A stretch of DNA of 36,204 nucleotides from a virus, in the IMG/VR virus record IMGVR_UViG_3300034691_000025, positions 1-36,204 of that record; one strand, given 5' to 3'. Below are positions 6,678 through 14,781 of the stretch, piece after piece. Positions within the stretch are counted from its first letter, which is position 1, and each line of letters opens with the position of its first letter. Below the pieces are notes generated by a model, which worked only from the letters and a program-made list of their open reading frames with translations, was not told the DNA's origin and searched no databases. Made by a program: the position numbers and the translations under genes.

Positions 6678-6985
6678 GGCTGCGATAGGATGCGGGCGAT
6701 CCATTCGGGTCGCTTTGGCTGGACTGGCCACTCTCCCTTTTCGTATGCCTCGAGCTGGATCTCGCACCACTTGCGGGCCTGTTCCTCGCCTGCAATCCTT
6801 CCAGAGACTGATCTCGATTTACAGGACTCCAGAAGTCCAACAGGCTCATAAACAACCGAGTGGACGCGGAATAGACCATCTTCAAGCGATTGATTGTCAC
6901 GACCAATCATCGCATAGAACCGCTCTTTATTCAGAAAGTAGTGGCCGCCTCTTATTTCCCATGTGGCATCGATTGACTCGCTCAT
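6674..6985 (-). CDS. Hypothetical protein, last gene of the leftward operon
   Basis: 103 residues (MSESIDATWEIRGGHYFLNK at the start). The C-terminal part, EEQARKWCEIQLEAYEKGEW, is helical and charged. The start overlaps the stop of the 37-residue membrane gene (ATGA), which supports this frame. Its end overlaps the terminase stop from the opposite strand. No family recognised. Confidence 0.6.
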   Translation of the reverse strand: MSESIDATWEIRGGHYFLNKERFYAMIGRDNQSLEDGLFRVHSVVYEPVGLLESCKSRSVSGRIAGEEQARKWCEIQLEAYEKGEWPVQPKRPEWIARILSQP

Positions 6986-7095
6986 CTTCTGTTCCCGTTC
7001 CTCAGCTCTTGCAGGATGTCGGAGAGCGTGAACCAGATCGCAAGGATCGCGGCGGCGAAGATGCCAAGAACGACCCTATCCCATGTGAATTCCAT
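6982..7095 (-). CDS. 37-residue membrane microprotein
   Basis: Reads MEFTWDRVVLGIFAAAILAI and continues WFTLSDILQELRNGNRR. One hydrophobic helix covers about residues 8-23. A strong AAGGA Shine-Dalgarno site lies seven bases upstream of the ATG, and the stop overlaps the next start in an ATGA arrangement. These two signals make this short gene credible. Possible roles are membrane-disrupting, exclusion or regulatory; none is shown. Confidence 0.65.
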   Translation of the reverse strand: MEFTWDRVVLGIFAAAILAIWFTLSDILQELRNGNRR

Positions 7096-7118
7096 CTCGT
7101 TTCCTTTTTGTTCGCGGG

Positions 7119-7472
7119 CTATGCCGCTTGTTCTTTCTCTTCAAACCTTCTACAAGAATCTGTCGCGGCCATGTTGCCCAAGCAAGGGAATCGCCCACAC
7201 ATTCCATGAGGGCTTGAAACTCTCCGCATTGCATCACCAACAACACTTCGGCAGTGATCGGAAAGCGCTCCTGGCTGGTATTTCTCCATCTTCTCATCCA
7301 TCTCTTTAGCTCGGATAATCTCTTTCCTTGCCCATTCGTTATCCGTGCTCATGTAGCGAGTCCAGTTGGCGCACCTGCCACAGGTTCGCGCAGGAAGTTC
7401 GCGCTCATCGTAGCCAGCGATGACGATCCATTCATCGAACTCTCTCAGGAAATCCTTTAGCGTCCTGCTCAT
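7119..7472 (-). CDS. Cysteine-rich zinc-binding protein, paralog A
   Basis: 117 residues starting MSRTLKDFLREFDEW. Cysteine motifs are TCGRCANWTR (about residues 30-39), HGMCGRFP (about 89-96) and DSCRRFE (near 105-111). The upstream neighbour has the same order, CGSCAHWTR, YGQCQRFP and DTCGEW, so the two are tandem paralogs with a helical insert between the metal half-sites. The start is fixed by ATGA coupling at 7472; an extension to 7541 is open but not needed. A four-cysteine zinc site is likely. Function unknown. Confidence 0.65.
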   Translation of the reverse strand: MSRTLKDFLREFDEWIVIAGYDERELPARTCGRCANWTRYMSTDNEWARKEIIRAKEMDEKMEKYQPGALSDHCRSVVGDAMRRVSSPHGMCGRFPCLGNMAATDSCRRFEEKEQAA

Positions 7473-7771
7473 GGCCTCACGCTCCATTCTCCGCAAGTGT
7501 CGGAGCTGCGCTTCGTCTCCGCTTTCGGAAATCTTTGGCATTGACCGTAAGGGTGATTGATCTCAAACTCTTTTTCTGAGATCACCATCCTGATCCTGGC
7601 GGCGTTGAGGCTGTGGCCGATCTTAAAGCCAAACTCGCCAGATGGCAAGGCACCCGCCTCTTCCTCTTCTTTCTTCGCGTATTCTTTATAGGTCTCGATC
7701 GATCGGTTGATCTGCTCGGTGGAGCCAGATGTTCGAGTCCAGTGTGCGCACGACCCGCATTTCCTGCTCAT
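7469..7771 (-). CDS. Cysteine-rich zinc-binding protein, paralog B
   Basis: 100 residues starting MSRKCGSCAHWTR. The putative zinc ligands are C5 and C8 (CGSC), the cysteine in YGQCQRFP (about 77) and DTCGEW (about 93). A glutamate/lysine-rich helix lies between the half-sites (ETYKEYAKKEEEEAG). It is coupled at both ends by ATGA overlaps. It shares its cysteine order and several flanking residues with the next gene, so a duplication followed by divergence is likely. Confidence 0.65.
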   Translation of the reverse strand: MSRKCGSCAHWTRTSGSTEQINRSIETYKEYAKKEEEEAGALPSGEFGFKIGHSLNAARIRMVISEKEFEINHPYGQCQRFPKAETKRSSDTCGEWSVRP

Positions 7772-7932
7772 TTGGCACCCCGTTTCGCTTCTTGCTCGTC
7801 CCGTTTGACCTGTGCCTCAATAGCCCTCTCGTCGTACTCGGATCGAGATCCTCCCGCCAGCTTAACCATTGCATCCGCTCTTTCTGAGAGGATCGGACGG
7901 ATCCGGTATGTCTTAACGATGCGCCGATCCAT
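7768..7932 (-). CDS. 54-residue basic/helical protein
   Basis: Reads MDRRIVKTYRIRPILSERAD, then a helix-rich charged tail ending EQEAKRGAK. The composition, with an N-terminal basic strand-like segment and helices, would suit a small nucleic-acid-binding protein, but no fold is certain. The ATG overlaps the upstream stop (TGATG) and its stop overlaps paralog B (ATGA). The exact double coupling is the main support. Confidence 0.55.
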   Translation of the reverse strand: MDRRIVKTYRIRPILSERADAMVKLAGGSRSEYDERAIEAQVKRDEQEAKRGAK

Positions 7933-8072
7933 CAAAACCCCGCGTAGATGAAGGCGAGGAAAGCGCCGGTGTCAGGGAAAGTGTCCGCAAGACCAGCGTG
8001 TTCGCCAAATGCGGGATCTTTGATCTCTTCAATGCTGTCGCCTTGCTCGTCGGAGTAGAAGTAGATGTACAT
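7932..8072 (-). CDS. 46-residue protein, first gene of the leftward operon
   Basis: Reads MYIYFYSDEQGDSIEEIKDP and ends GAFLAFIYAGF. The C-terminus is hydrophobic. It lies about 35 bases downstream of a good leftward promoter (TTGCGT-17-TAGATT). The ribosome binding site is weak. The frame stays open upstream into the portal gene on the other strand, but that part is a shadow of the portal. Function unknown. Confidence 0.5.
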   Translation of the reverse strand: MYIYFYSDEQGDSIEEIKDPAFGEHAGLADTFPDTGAFLAFIYAGF

Positions 8073-8110
8073 GGGGTGCTCGTTTGTTAGTGGTTCGTGT
8101 TGCCTACTCC

Positions 8111-8204
8111 TATAATCTACCGCATACAAAGCGAATACGCAACACCTATTTTGAGAATAGCGCAGCGCCTCTTCTATGCATAAAACGCATGGAAGAAGTA
8201 TATT
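8111..8204 (+). promoter_or_regulatory. Candidate rightward late promoter region
   Basis: A perfect TATAAT lies at 8111-8116 on the plus strand and overlaps the leftward TAGATT, but no good -35 is present. Closer to the portal gene, GTATATTCC (8198-8206) repeats an element also found before the genes at 25356 and, as GTATATT, before 15054. An ATGC/GCAT hairpin lies between them (about 8177-8190). Either TATAAT or the GTATATT element could start late transcription. Confidence 0.4.
8114..8142 (-). promoter_or_regulatory. Leftward promoter TTGCGT-17-TAGATT
   Basis: On the minus strand TTGCGT (8142-8137) is separated by exactly 17 bases from TAGATT (8119-8114). The predicted start is near 8107, giving a leader of about 35 bases before the 46-residue gene. 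The same -10 sequence and spacing occur at 30712-30707 and 34401-34406. Confidence 0.6.
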
Positions 8205-8210
8205 CCGGGC

Positions 8211-10250
8211 ATGGCAGACAAGAAAATCGCGGATCCTGACCTGATCGACGAGTTTCAGCGCCGGTTTCGCCTCGCTGAGTCTGCCGACGCCACGAATCGC
8301 GAGACGTACGCCAAGGATCGGAAGTTCGTCTACTCGGATGAAGCCCAGTGGGACGGCTCCGCAGACCGTGGACAGCGCCCCAAGGTCACCATCAACAAGC
8401 TCCAAGTGACCGTTCGGAACATCGTCAACGAGGCTCGGGAGGCTCCCGTAGCCATCAAGACGCATCCGGTCGATGAGTTCGGCGATGTCCAGCTCGCCCG
8501 CGTGATTGACGGTCTGATCCGGCACGTTGAGCATGATTCCAACGCTTCGGACGTGTATAACGCAGCCTTCGAGGACGCGGTAACCGGTGGATTCGGATAC
8601 GTCCGCATCGTCACTGACTACGAATCCGAAGACAGCTTCAACCAATGCCCGAAGATCAAGCGAGTCATCAACCCCCTGTCGGTCTACATGGATCCCTTCC
8701 ATGAGCTTCCCGACGCCTCCGACGCGCTCTGGTGCATCATTCACACGCGAATCTCTCGCTCCGAGTTCGAACGTCTGTACCCAGATGCGGACCCGTTCAC
8801 CTCGAGCCGGACAGACAACCAGTTCTGGGTTTCCGACGCTGGTGTGATGATCGCGGAGTACTTCGAGGTCGAGCAAACTTCCGAAAAGCTCCTCAAGATG
8901 AAAGACGGCTCATCCGTCTGGAATTCCGAGGCGACGAAGAAGCAGAAGCGGGACGCTGTGGATTTCCGCATGTCCACGCGGCGCAAGGTGCTGTGGTCCA
9001 AGATTGGCGGGCAGGGCGAACTACTCGAAGGGCCTATCGAGTTTCCTTCCCGCTGGATCCCTGTTGTGCGTATGCCTGGACGCGAGTGGTTCGAGGAAGG
9101 CAAGCGGTATACGTGCGGCGCGATCCACTTTTCCAAGGACGCCCAGCGTATCTACAACTATGCGCGATCCCAGCAGCTTGAACGGCTCGCGATGGCCCCC
9201 AAGGCGCCGTTTGTCGGGTATGCCGGGCAGTTCACCGACAAGAAGTGGAAGAGCCTCAATACCCAGAATTGGCCTTACCTCGAAGTCGAGCCTCTGACCA
9301 TCGCCGGTCAAGCTGCACCGCTCCCGCAGCGCCAGCAAGCCACCAACATCGATCCTGCGCTGTCCGAAGAGATCGCCCTTGCATCCGACGAGATCAAGGC
9401 TACTACAGGCATCTTTGACGCCTCCCTAGGCCAGCAAGGCAACGAGACCAGCGGACGGGCGATCATGGCCCGCCAACAGCAGGGATCGCGGGCGAATGCG
9501 GACTTTACGGGCAATCGGAACATCACGATTCGTCACGTCGGGATGATTCTCCTCGACATGTTCCCGCGCATCTACGACGAGCCCCGTGTGGCCCGCATCC
9601 TCGGCAACGACGGCCAGCCCGACCTCGTTTGGCTCGGCAAGCAAGCGGTCGACAAAGACGGCAAGACCTACATGTACGACCTCTCGGCTGGCAAGTTCGA
9701 CATCGTGCTCGACGTTGGCCCGTCCTACGCCACCAAGCGCCAAGAGTCGGCGATCGCTATGTCCGAAAGCATGGCGGCCATGCCAATTGTCGGGCAGGTC
9801 GCGGCGGACCTTGTGGTACAGGCTCAGGATTGGGCTGATTCCGACAAGATCGCCGCCCGGATTCGTCGATCCCTCCCGTCTCAGATCCTCGGCAAGGATG
9901 CAGAGCAGGACGGCGAGCAAGGCCCGAACGGACAGCCCCAACAGCCCCAAGTGCCGCCCGAACTCATGCAGCAGATGCAGGAGCTTCAGGCGCGGAACCA
10001 AGAGCTGGAGCAGGGCACCAAGGTCGAGATGGACAAGCTCCAGCTCGAGAAATACAAGATCGACGTGCAGTCAGCCACAGACATCAAGGTCGCGGAAATC
10101 CGCGCCAATACTGATATGCAGAAAACACATATCGCGCAGATTGCAGAATCGGCACGAAGCGCGGAGCAAGCGGAACGGGAGAGCGCCCAATCTTCCGAAT
10201 CTGGTACAACTGGTGGGCAGGAAATCGCACCTAAAAGCGAGGCTGAGTAA
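8211..10250 (+). CDS. Portal protein, P22 family
   Basis: 679 residues, close to the length of P22 gp1 (725). It forms the dodecameric ring through which DNA enters and leaves. The start MADKKIADPDLIDEFQRRF with NRETYAKDRKFVYSDEAQW is typical of the P22 portal family. The C-terminal part (about residues 570-660) is Q/E-rich and helical (QQMQELQARNQELEQ), as in the P22 portal barrel that extends into the capsid. The TAA overlaps the next ATG. There is no close ribosome binding site: GGAAGAA is 13 bases upstream. Confidence 0.92.
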   Translation: MADKKIADPDLIDEFQRRFRLAESADATNRETYAKDRKFVYSDEAQWDGSADRGQRPKVTINKLQVTVRNIVNEAREAPVAIKTHPVDEFGDVQLARVIDGLIRHVEHDSNASDVYNAAFEDAVTGGFGYVRIVTDYESEDSFNQCPKIKRVINPLSVYMDPFHELPDASDALWCIIHTRISRSEFERLYPDADPFTSSRTDNQFWVSDAGVMIAEYFEVEQTSEKLLKMKDGSSVWNSEATKKQKRDAVDFRMSTRRKVLWSKIGGQGELLEGPIEFPSRWIPVVRMPGREWFEEGKRYTCGAIHFSKDAQRIYNYARSQQLERLAMAPKAPFVGYAGQFTDKKWKSLNTQNWPYLEVEPLTIAGQAAPLPQRQQATNIDPALSEEIALASDEIKATTGIFDASLGQQGNETSGRAIMARQQQGSRANADFTGNRNITIRHVGMILLDMFPRIYDEPRVARILGNDGQPDLVWLGKQAVDKDGKTYMYDLSAGKFDIVLDVGPSYATKRQESAIAMSESMAAMPIVGQVAADLVVQAQDWADSDKIAARIRRSLPSQILGKDAEQDGEQGPNGQPQQPQVPPELMQQMQELQARNQELEQGTKVEMDKLQLEKYKIDVQSATDIKVAEIRANTDMQKTHIAQIAESARSAEQAERESAQSSESGTTGGQEIAPKSEAE

Positions 10251-11035
10251 TGGATCCAAACGAAGCGGAAATCGTAGTCCCCGAGGCTACGGAGGTTGAG
10301 CAGGTAATCCCGGAAATCACCGAAGTTCCCGCAGAAGCGAAAGTCGATGCGGTCCCCGAGGAAAAACCGGAAGAGAAGGCCGCGAAGGAAGAGCGGAAAC
10401 GCGGCTTCCAGGAGCGCATCAACGTCATCACCCGCCAAAAGCGGGAGGCGGAAGAGCGCGCCAACACTGCGGAAACGCGGTATCAAAGCCTTCTCAAGGA
10501 GATCAAGGAAAAGCCGTTGTCCCGTGAGCAGTTCAGCACGGATGGCGAATTCGAGGCAGAGTTGCACGCTCGGTCCGGCCGTATGGCTGCGGTCGAGTTC
10601 CAGCGCACCATTGCCGCCGAAGCCAGTTCGAGCCAGAGCGCGGAACATAAGAACGCTGTCGATGCCGGATGGAATGAAGCGGTCGCGGAAGCGATGGCCC
10701 GAATCCCCGACTGGCATCAGGTCGTTTCGTCTGACCGTGGCCCTACGACCCCGGTCATGCTGGAACAGATCAAAGAGAGCGACAACGGCCCCGACATCGC
10801 CTACTACCTCGCGAAACACCCAGGAGAAGCCCAACGGATCGCAGGTCTTTCAATTCCTGCCCAGATCCGCGAGGTCGCTCGTTTGGAAGCAAGACTCGAA
10901 AACGGAACTCCCACCAGACCCAGCGCACCGCCTCCCATCAAGCCGATTACCGTCGCCGCCAAGCCCGTCTTGTCGCCGAAGGAAGAGTACGCGCAATGGG
11001 AAGCGGCTCAAAACAAAAGACTCGGCTACATCTAG
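10250..11035 (+). CDS. Scaffolding-type protein
   Basis: 261 residues between portal and coat, which is the scaffold position in P22-like phages (P22 scaffold is 303 residues). It is very rich in E, K and A, with an acidic N-terminal tail (EAEIVVPEATEVEQVIPEI) and a long coiled helix (RQKREAEERANTAETRYQ). No enzyme motif is visible. It would co-assemble with coat protein and leave the mature head. The role is inferred from position and composition. Confidence 0.75.
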   Translation: MDPNEAEIVVPEATEVEQVIPEITEVPAEAKVDAVPEEKPEEKAAKEERKRGFQERINVITRQKREAEERANTAETRYQSLLKEIKEKPLSREQFSTDGEFEAELHARSGRMAAVEFQRTIAAEASSSQSAEHKNAVDAGWNEAVAEAMARIPDWHQVVSSDRGPTTPVMLEQIKESDNGPDIAYYLAKHPGEAQRIAGLSIPAQIREVARLEARLENGTPTRPSAPPPIKPITVAAKPVLSPKEEYAQWEAAQNKRLGYI

Positions 11036-11057
11036 CCGAAAGGAATAGGCACCACTC

Positions 11058-12299
11058 ATGGCAAATGCACAGGCAGTCATTGACAAGGTATCGAAGGATA
11101 CCGTCAGGCTCTTCAAGAACAACACCGTTCTCGCCTCCAAGGTCAATCGGCAATTCGACAAGGAATTCGCCGCCTCCTCGGGCAAGATCGGCTACACCCT
11201 CCGAGTTCGCCAGCCGAACAAGTTCACCGTCAATACCGGCGCGACCTTCAGCGCCACGGACATCGCCGATCCCGTGTCGACGATCACCGTCCAAGGCCAG
11301 AAGCACGTCGACTTCCTGTTGACCTACGCTGACCTGACCATGAACACGGACGAGATGACCAAGCGATACGTGGCTCCCGCCATGAATCACTTGGCGGCCC
11401 AAGCTGACTTGGAAGGCTTTCTTCTGTATCAGAAGATCGCCAACCTGGTCGGAACTCCCGGCACCCAGCCCACCAGCACGAACACCGCGCAGTTGCTCAT
11501 GCAGGCCAATGCGAAGATCACGAACCAGTCGGCTCCCACGAACGACCGGCACTTGATCGTCTCGCCCAACCTGCAAGTCAGCATGATCGACGGAATGAAG
11601 GGTCTCTTCAACAGCCAGCAGATCATCGGCGACCAGTTCAAGAAGGGCGCCTTCGCCTCGGGAATCTTGGGCTACGACGACATCTCGGCGACCCAGTCTG
11701 TCGCGACCCACACGGTCGGCGCGTTGGGCGGAACTCCTCAAGTCAACGCGGCACAGGGCGCGGCTTCGGGCGCCTCCTACCAGTCCGGTACCCTCAGCAT
11801 CAAGGGCGCGACTGCGTCCGTGACCGGCTGGTGCAAGGCTGGCGACGTGGTGACCATCGCTGGCGTGTACGACGTGAACCCGCTGACCAAGTCGGTTCTG
11901 TCGAACCTGAAGCAGTTCGTCATCCTTGCCGATGCGAACTCGGACGGCTCGGGCATTGTCGCCACCACCATCGCCCCGGCGATCGTGTACGGCGGACCGT
12001 ACCAGACCTGTTCGGCTCAGGCTGCCAACAGCGCCGCGATCACCGTCATGTCCGGCACCACCGGCCAGAACTCGGAACAGGCCCTTGCGTTCCACGGTGA
12101 TGCGCTGACCTTCGTGATGGCTGAACTCGACATGCCCACCTCGGGTGTGATCGCTGCCAGCCGTGTGAGCGTCGACGACTACTCCTTCCGTATGGTCGCC
12201 TACTACAACGGCGATGCCGACCAGATCCGCGTCCGTATCGACGGCCTGTGGGGCTGGGCTGCCTTGCGTCCTGAGTGGGCCACCCGCTTGGCGTTCTAA
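11058..12299 (+). CDS. Major coat protein, P22 gp5 family
   Basis: 413 residues, almost the length of P22 gp5 (430). The start MANAQAVIDKVSKDTVRLFK, then KIGYTLRVRQPNKF and MTKRYVAPAMNHLAAQAD, follow the P22 coat pattern of the HK97-fold family. A hydrophilic insert around residues 225-345 (with GWCKAGDVVTIAGVYDVNP) matches the extra I-domain of P22 coat proteins. AAAGGAAT precedes the ATG. The gene is followed by a strong terminator hairpin. Confidence 0.92.
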   Translation: MANAQAVIDKVSKDTVRLFKNNTVLASKVNRQFDKEFAASSGKIGYTLRVRQPNKFTVNTGATFSATDIADPVSTITVQGQKHVDFLLTYADLTMNTDEMTKRYVAPAMNHLAAQADLEGFLLYQKIANLVGTPGTQPTSTNTAQLLMQANAKITNQSAPTNDRHLIVSPNLQVSMIDGMKGLFNSQQIIGDQFKKGAFASGILGYDDISATQSVATHTVGALGGTPQVNAAQGAASGASYQSGTLSIKGATASVTGWCKAGDVVTIAGVYDVNPLTKSVLSNLKQFVILADANSDGSGIVATTIAPAIVYGGPYQTCSAQAANSAAITVMSGTTGQNSEQALAFHGDALTFVMAELDMPTSGVIAASRVSVDDYSFRMVAYYNGDADQIRVRIDGLWGWAALRPEWATRLAF

Positions 12300-12306
12300 G
12301 AACCTT

Positions 12307-12340
12307 GGGCCGGGACATCCACCGGCCCTTTTCTCTTTCT
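12307..12340 (+). terminator. Rho-independent terminator after the coat gene
   Basis: GGGCCGG (12307-12313) pairs perfectly with CCGGCCC (12322-12328) across an 8-base loop and runs into TTTTCTCTTTCT. It lies seven bases after the coat stop. Partial termination here would raise coat over downstream tail proteins. Confidence 0.85.
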
Positions 12341-12353
12341 CTCTGGAGTAAAA

Positions 12354-12593
12354 ATGGAATACCCGAAGTGGCTCTATCTGGCCGAAGGAAATGGAATCCT
12401 CGTGCAGGATGCGGAAGAAGAAGCGACCGCACGCGCTGCCGGATTTGGCGACCTTGTGGGCGGCATTCCTCCCGGCGGCAAGCCTTCCGAAGATGACCGC
12501 GAAGCACTGAAAGCCAAGCTCAAGGCCGCAGGCATTCCCTTCGGTGGCAATACCGGGATCGAAAAGCTGCGCGAACTCGCAAAGGATCTCTGA
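12354..12593 (+). CDS. Small protein with C-terminal HeH/LEM-like domain
   Basis: 79 residues. GGAGTAAAA precedes the ATG. The N-terminus (MEYPKWLYLAEGNGILVQDA) is beta-like. The C-terminal segment DREALKAKLKAAGIPFGG followed by IEKLRELAKDL has the helix-extended loop-helix pattern of HeH/SAP-type DNA-binding motifs seen in small phage head proteins. The position between coat and gp4-like genes suggests a head-completion or decoration role. Function is not established. Confidence 0.6.
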   Translation: MEYPKWLYLAEGNGILVQDAEEEATARAAGFGDLVGGIPPGGKPSEDDREALKAKLKAAGIPFGGNTGIEKLRELAKDL

Positions 12594-13309
12594 TGCAGAC
12601 CACCGTCCTTGAGTTGATCCGGGCTGCGCTGAACGTCACCAACATCCTGTTCGACGGGGAAGACCCCGACGCGAACACAGGCAAGGCGGCGCGATTCCAG
12701 CTCAATTCGATGCTCGACTCTTGGGCTGGTGACAAGCTTGCGATCTACTCCGAGCGCAACGACGTCTTCACCCTCGTTCCCGGCACGGCTACCTACACGC
12801 TAGGCCCGACCGGGGCATGGGTGATGCCTCGCCCCGTGGAGATCACGGCGGCACAGACGCGGTACACATCGATCAACGAACAGCCCCTCGAGATCGTGTC
12901 GAATGACACCTACAACGCGATCCGGACGAAGGGAATCACCAACAGCGTCCAGTATGTGATGGGCTACCTCCCGTCCTATCCGAACGCCTCGGTTTCGTTC
13001 TACCCGACGCCGTCCGCTGCGAATCCCGTGCGGATCACCAGCAAGGTCCAATTCGCCAACATCGTGTCGATGACCGAGATCGTCGATCTCCCTCCCGGCT
13101 ATCAGGAGGCGATCATCTACAACCTTGCGTACCGCATCGCCACGAGCATGAACAAGCCTCTGTCGGATGCGGCGCGGGACATGGCGGTCCGCAGCTTGGC
13201 CCTCATCAAGTCGAACAACCTTGAGGACACTCCGCTTTCCATGCCTGACGTGATGGGCGGTAACTCGATGGCCTGGAACCCGAATACCGGCTACTGGGCG
13301 CGAGCATGA
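12593..13309 (+). CDS. Head-to-tail adaptor, P22 gp4-like
   Basis: 238 residues. The order after coat and before the gp10-like gene matches P22 head completion, where gp4 seals the portal and recruits gp10. The sequence (TTVLELIRAALNVTNILFDG, with FQLNSMLDSWAGDKLAIYS) is typical of phage gp4-like/tail-accessory adaptors: an alpha-helical N-terminus and a beta-rich middle. P22 gp4 also has hydrolase activity, which is not evident here. It is coupled by TGATG upstream and ATGA downstream. Confidence 0.8.
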   Translation: MQTTVLELIRAALNVTNILFDGEDPDANTGKAARFQLNSMLDSWAGDKLAIYSERNDVFTLVPGTATYTLGPTGAWVMPRPVEITAAQTRYTSINEQPLEIVSNDTYNAIRTKGITNSVQYVMGYLPSYPNASVSFYPTPSAANPVRITSKVQFANIVSMTEIVDLPPGYQEAIIYNLAYRIATSMNKPLSDAARDMAVRSLALIKSNNLEDTPLSMPDVMGGNSMAWNPNTGYWARA

Positions 13310-14781
13310 GCGCGAAGGTCTCGCAGATCGGGCCGGTGCATGGCTCGATGTTTGTCGGGCCTTCCTACGGCCACCGGTCGACCGTTGCGGATGCAGAGCG
13401 CACGCTGAACAAATACACCGAGTACATGGAGAGCGAAGGTGCCCGCGTGGCATCTGCCCTCATGGACACACCAGGGCTGCGGGAGGTCTCTCCAGCCGAA
13501 GGGCGCGGCGGGTGCCGATGCCTCTACCCTTCCGCAGGCGGTCGTCTGTTTGGCGTCTTCGGAAGCTCTGTCGTAGAGTTCGACTCCAGCTTCAATCGGA
13601 CTTGGCGCTTCTTCCTCCGCTCCAACTCTGGCCGCGTGACAATGGTTGACAACGGCGCCCAGCTTTTCATTGCCGACGGATCCGGGCATGATGGCTGGAT
13701 CTACAACCTCTCCCTGAACACGGCGGCACGGATCACCGATGCCAACTACCCGGGCGGCTACTTCGCGACCTACCTCGATGGCCTCTTCGGGTGCGAAGTC
13801 CCCGGCACCGACAAGTGGCAGTGGTCCACGCTCAACGATGGGAATGTCTGGCCTGCCCTGAACTTCGTTTCGGCGGAAGGGTTCCCCGACTCTATCGTTT
13901 CGGTGGTCTGCACCAACCTCGAAGTCTGGATGTTCGGCACCAAGTCAATCGAGGTCTGGTACCACTCGCAGGACCCGATCTATGTGTTCCAACGCTTCCC
14001 GTCCGCGGTCATCCCGATCGGATGCGCGGCACCGTGGGCAGTCGCGGAGATCTCGGGCGTCATCTTCTGGATTGGCTCGGCCTCCAACGGGTATGGTTCC
14101 ATCTGGATGTCCCAGGGGCACGGCCTGCCCAAGCGGGTGTCGAATCACGCCGTCGAGTTCCAGATCTCCAATGACGAGCTGTCCGACGCCTTCGCCTACT
14201 GCTACGCGCAGGAAGGGCACACATTCTACGTTCTGACTCTCCCGACCGCAAACAAAACGCTAGTCTACGACATTTCGACCGGCGAATGGCACGAACGCGG
14301 ATACATGATTCAGTCTACCGGCGTGATTGAGCGGCATTTGAGTTCGCACTGCGCGTTCTTCAATGGCGAGAACATGGTTGGCGAGTACCGCAACGATACT
14401 CTATATGCCTTCGACCTCGATTGGTTCAGGGACGGCACGACCGACCGAATCAAGCGGATGCGGCGCTTCCCGACCTACCACGCAGACCGGGCGATGGTCT
14501 CCTACTGGTCCCTTGAGATCTTCATGGATTGCGGAAACGCCCCGATCACCGGTGACGGCTCGGACCCCCAAATGATGCTCCGCATTTCCAACGACGGTGG
14601 GCGCACCTGGCCTGGTGAGATTTGGCGATCGATGGGCAAGCAAGGTGAGTTCGCCAAGCGCGTGAGGTGGGGATGTCGGCTCGGGTCGGCTCGCGAGCGC
14701 GTATTCGAGGTTACCAGTACGGAGCCGATCAAGCAACCTTGGCTCGGGTGTTACATCGAAGCCCAAGCGGTCACGCCGTGA
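13306..14781 (+). CDS. DNA stabilisation/tail hub protein, P22 gp10-like
   Basis: 491 residues against 472 in P22 gp10. It should close the portal channel after packaging and form the tail hub that holds the tailspikes. The order GPVHGSMFVGPSYGHRS, then GGCRCLYPSAGGRLFGVFG and VWMFGTKSIEVWYHSQDP, is characteristic of the Phage_stabilise family of beta-propeller-like proteins. The start overlaps the gp4-like stop (ATGA), and the stop overlaps the next GTG. Confidence 0.85.
   Translation: MSAKVSQIGPVHGSMFVGPSYGHRSTVADAERTLNKYTEYMESEGARVASALMDTPGLREVSPAEGRGGCRCLYPSAGGRLFGVFGSSVVEFDSSFNRTWRFFLRSNSGRVTMVDNGAQLFIADGSGHDGWIYNLSLNTAARITDANYPGGYFATYLDGLFGCEVPGTDKWQWSTLNDGNVWPALNFVSAEGFPDSIVSVVCTNLEVWMFGTKSIEVWYHSQDPIYVFQRFPSAVIPIGCAAPWAVAEISGVIFWIGSASNGYGSIWMSQGHGLPKRVSNHAVEFQISNDELSDAFAYCYAQEGHTFYVLTLPTANKTLVYDISTGEWHERGYMIQSTGVIERHLSSHCAFFNGENMVGEYRNDTLYAFDLDWFRDGTTDRIKRMRRFPTYHADRAMVSYWSLEIFMDCGNAPITGDGSDPQMMLRISNDGGRTWPGEIWRSMGKQGEFAKRVRWGCRLGSARERVFEVTSTEPIKQPWLGCYIEAQAVTP

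Noticed and set aside
8073-8876. Upstream extension of the 46-residue leftward gene into a 314-codon frame
   Set aside because: The extension is antisense to the start of the portal gene, and a promoter lies inside it.
10947-12095. Leftward open frame of 382 codons opposite the coat gene
   Set aside because: Rich in R, G, D and V as expected for a shadow frame; the coat protein on the plus strand is clearly real.
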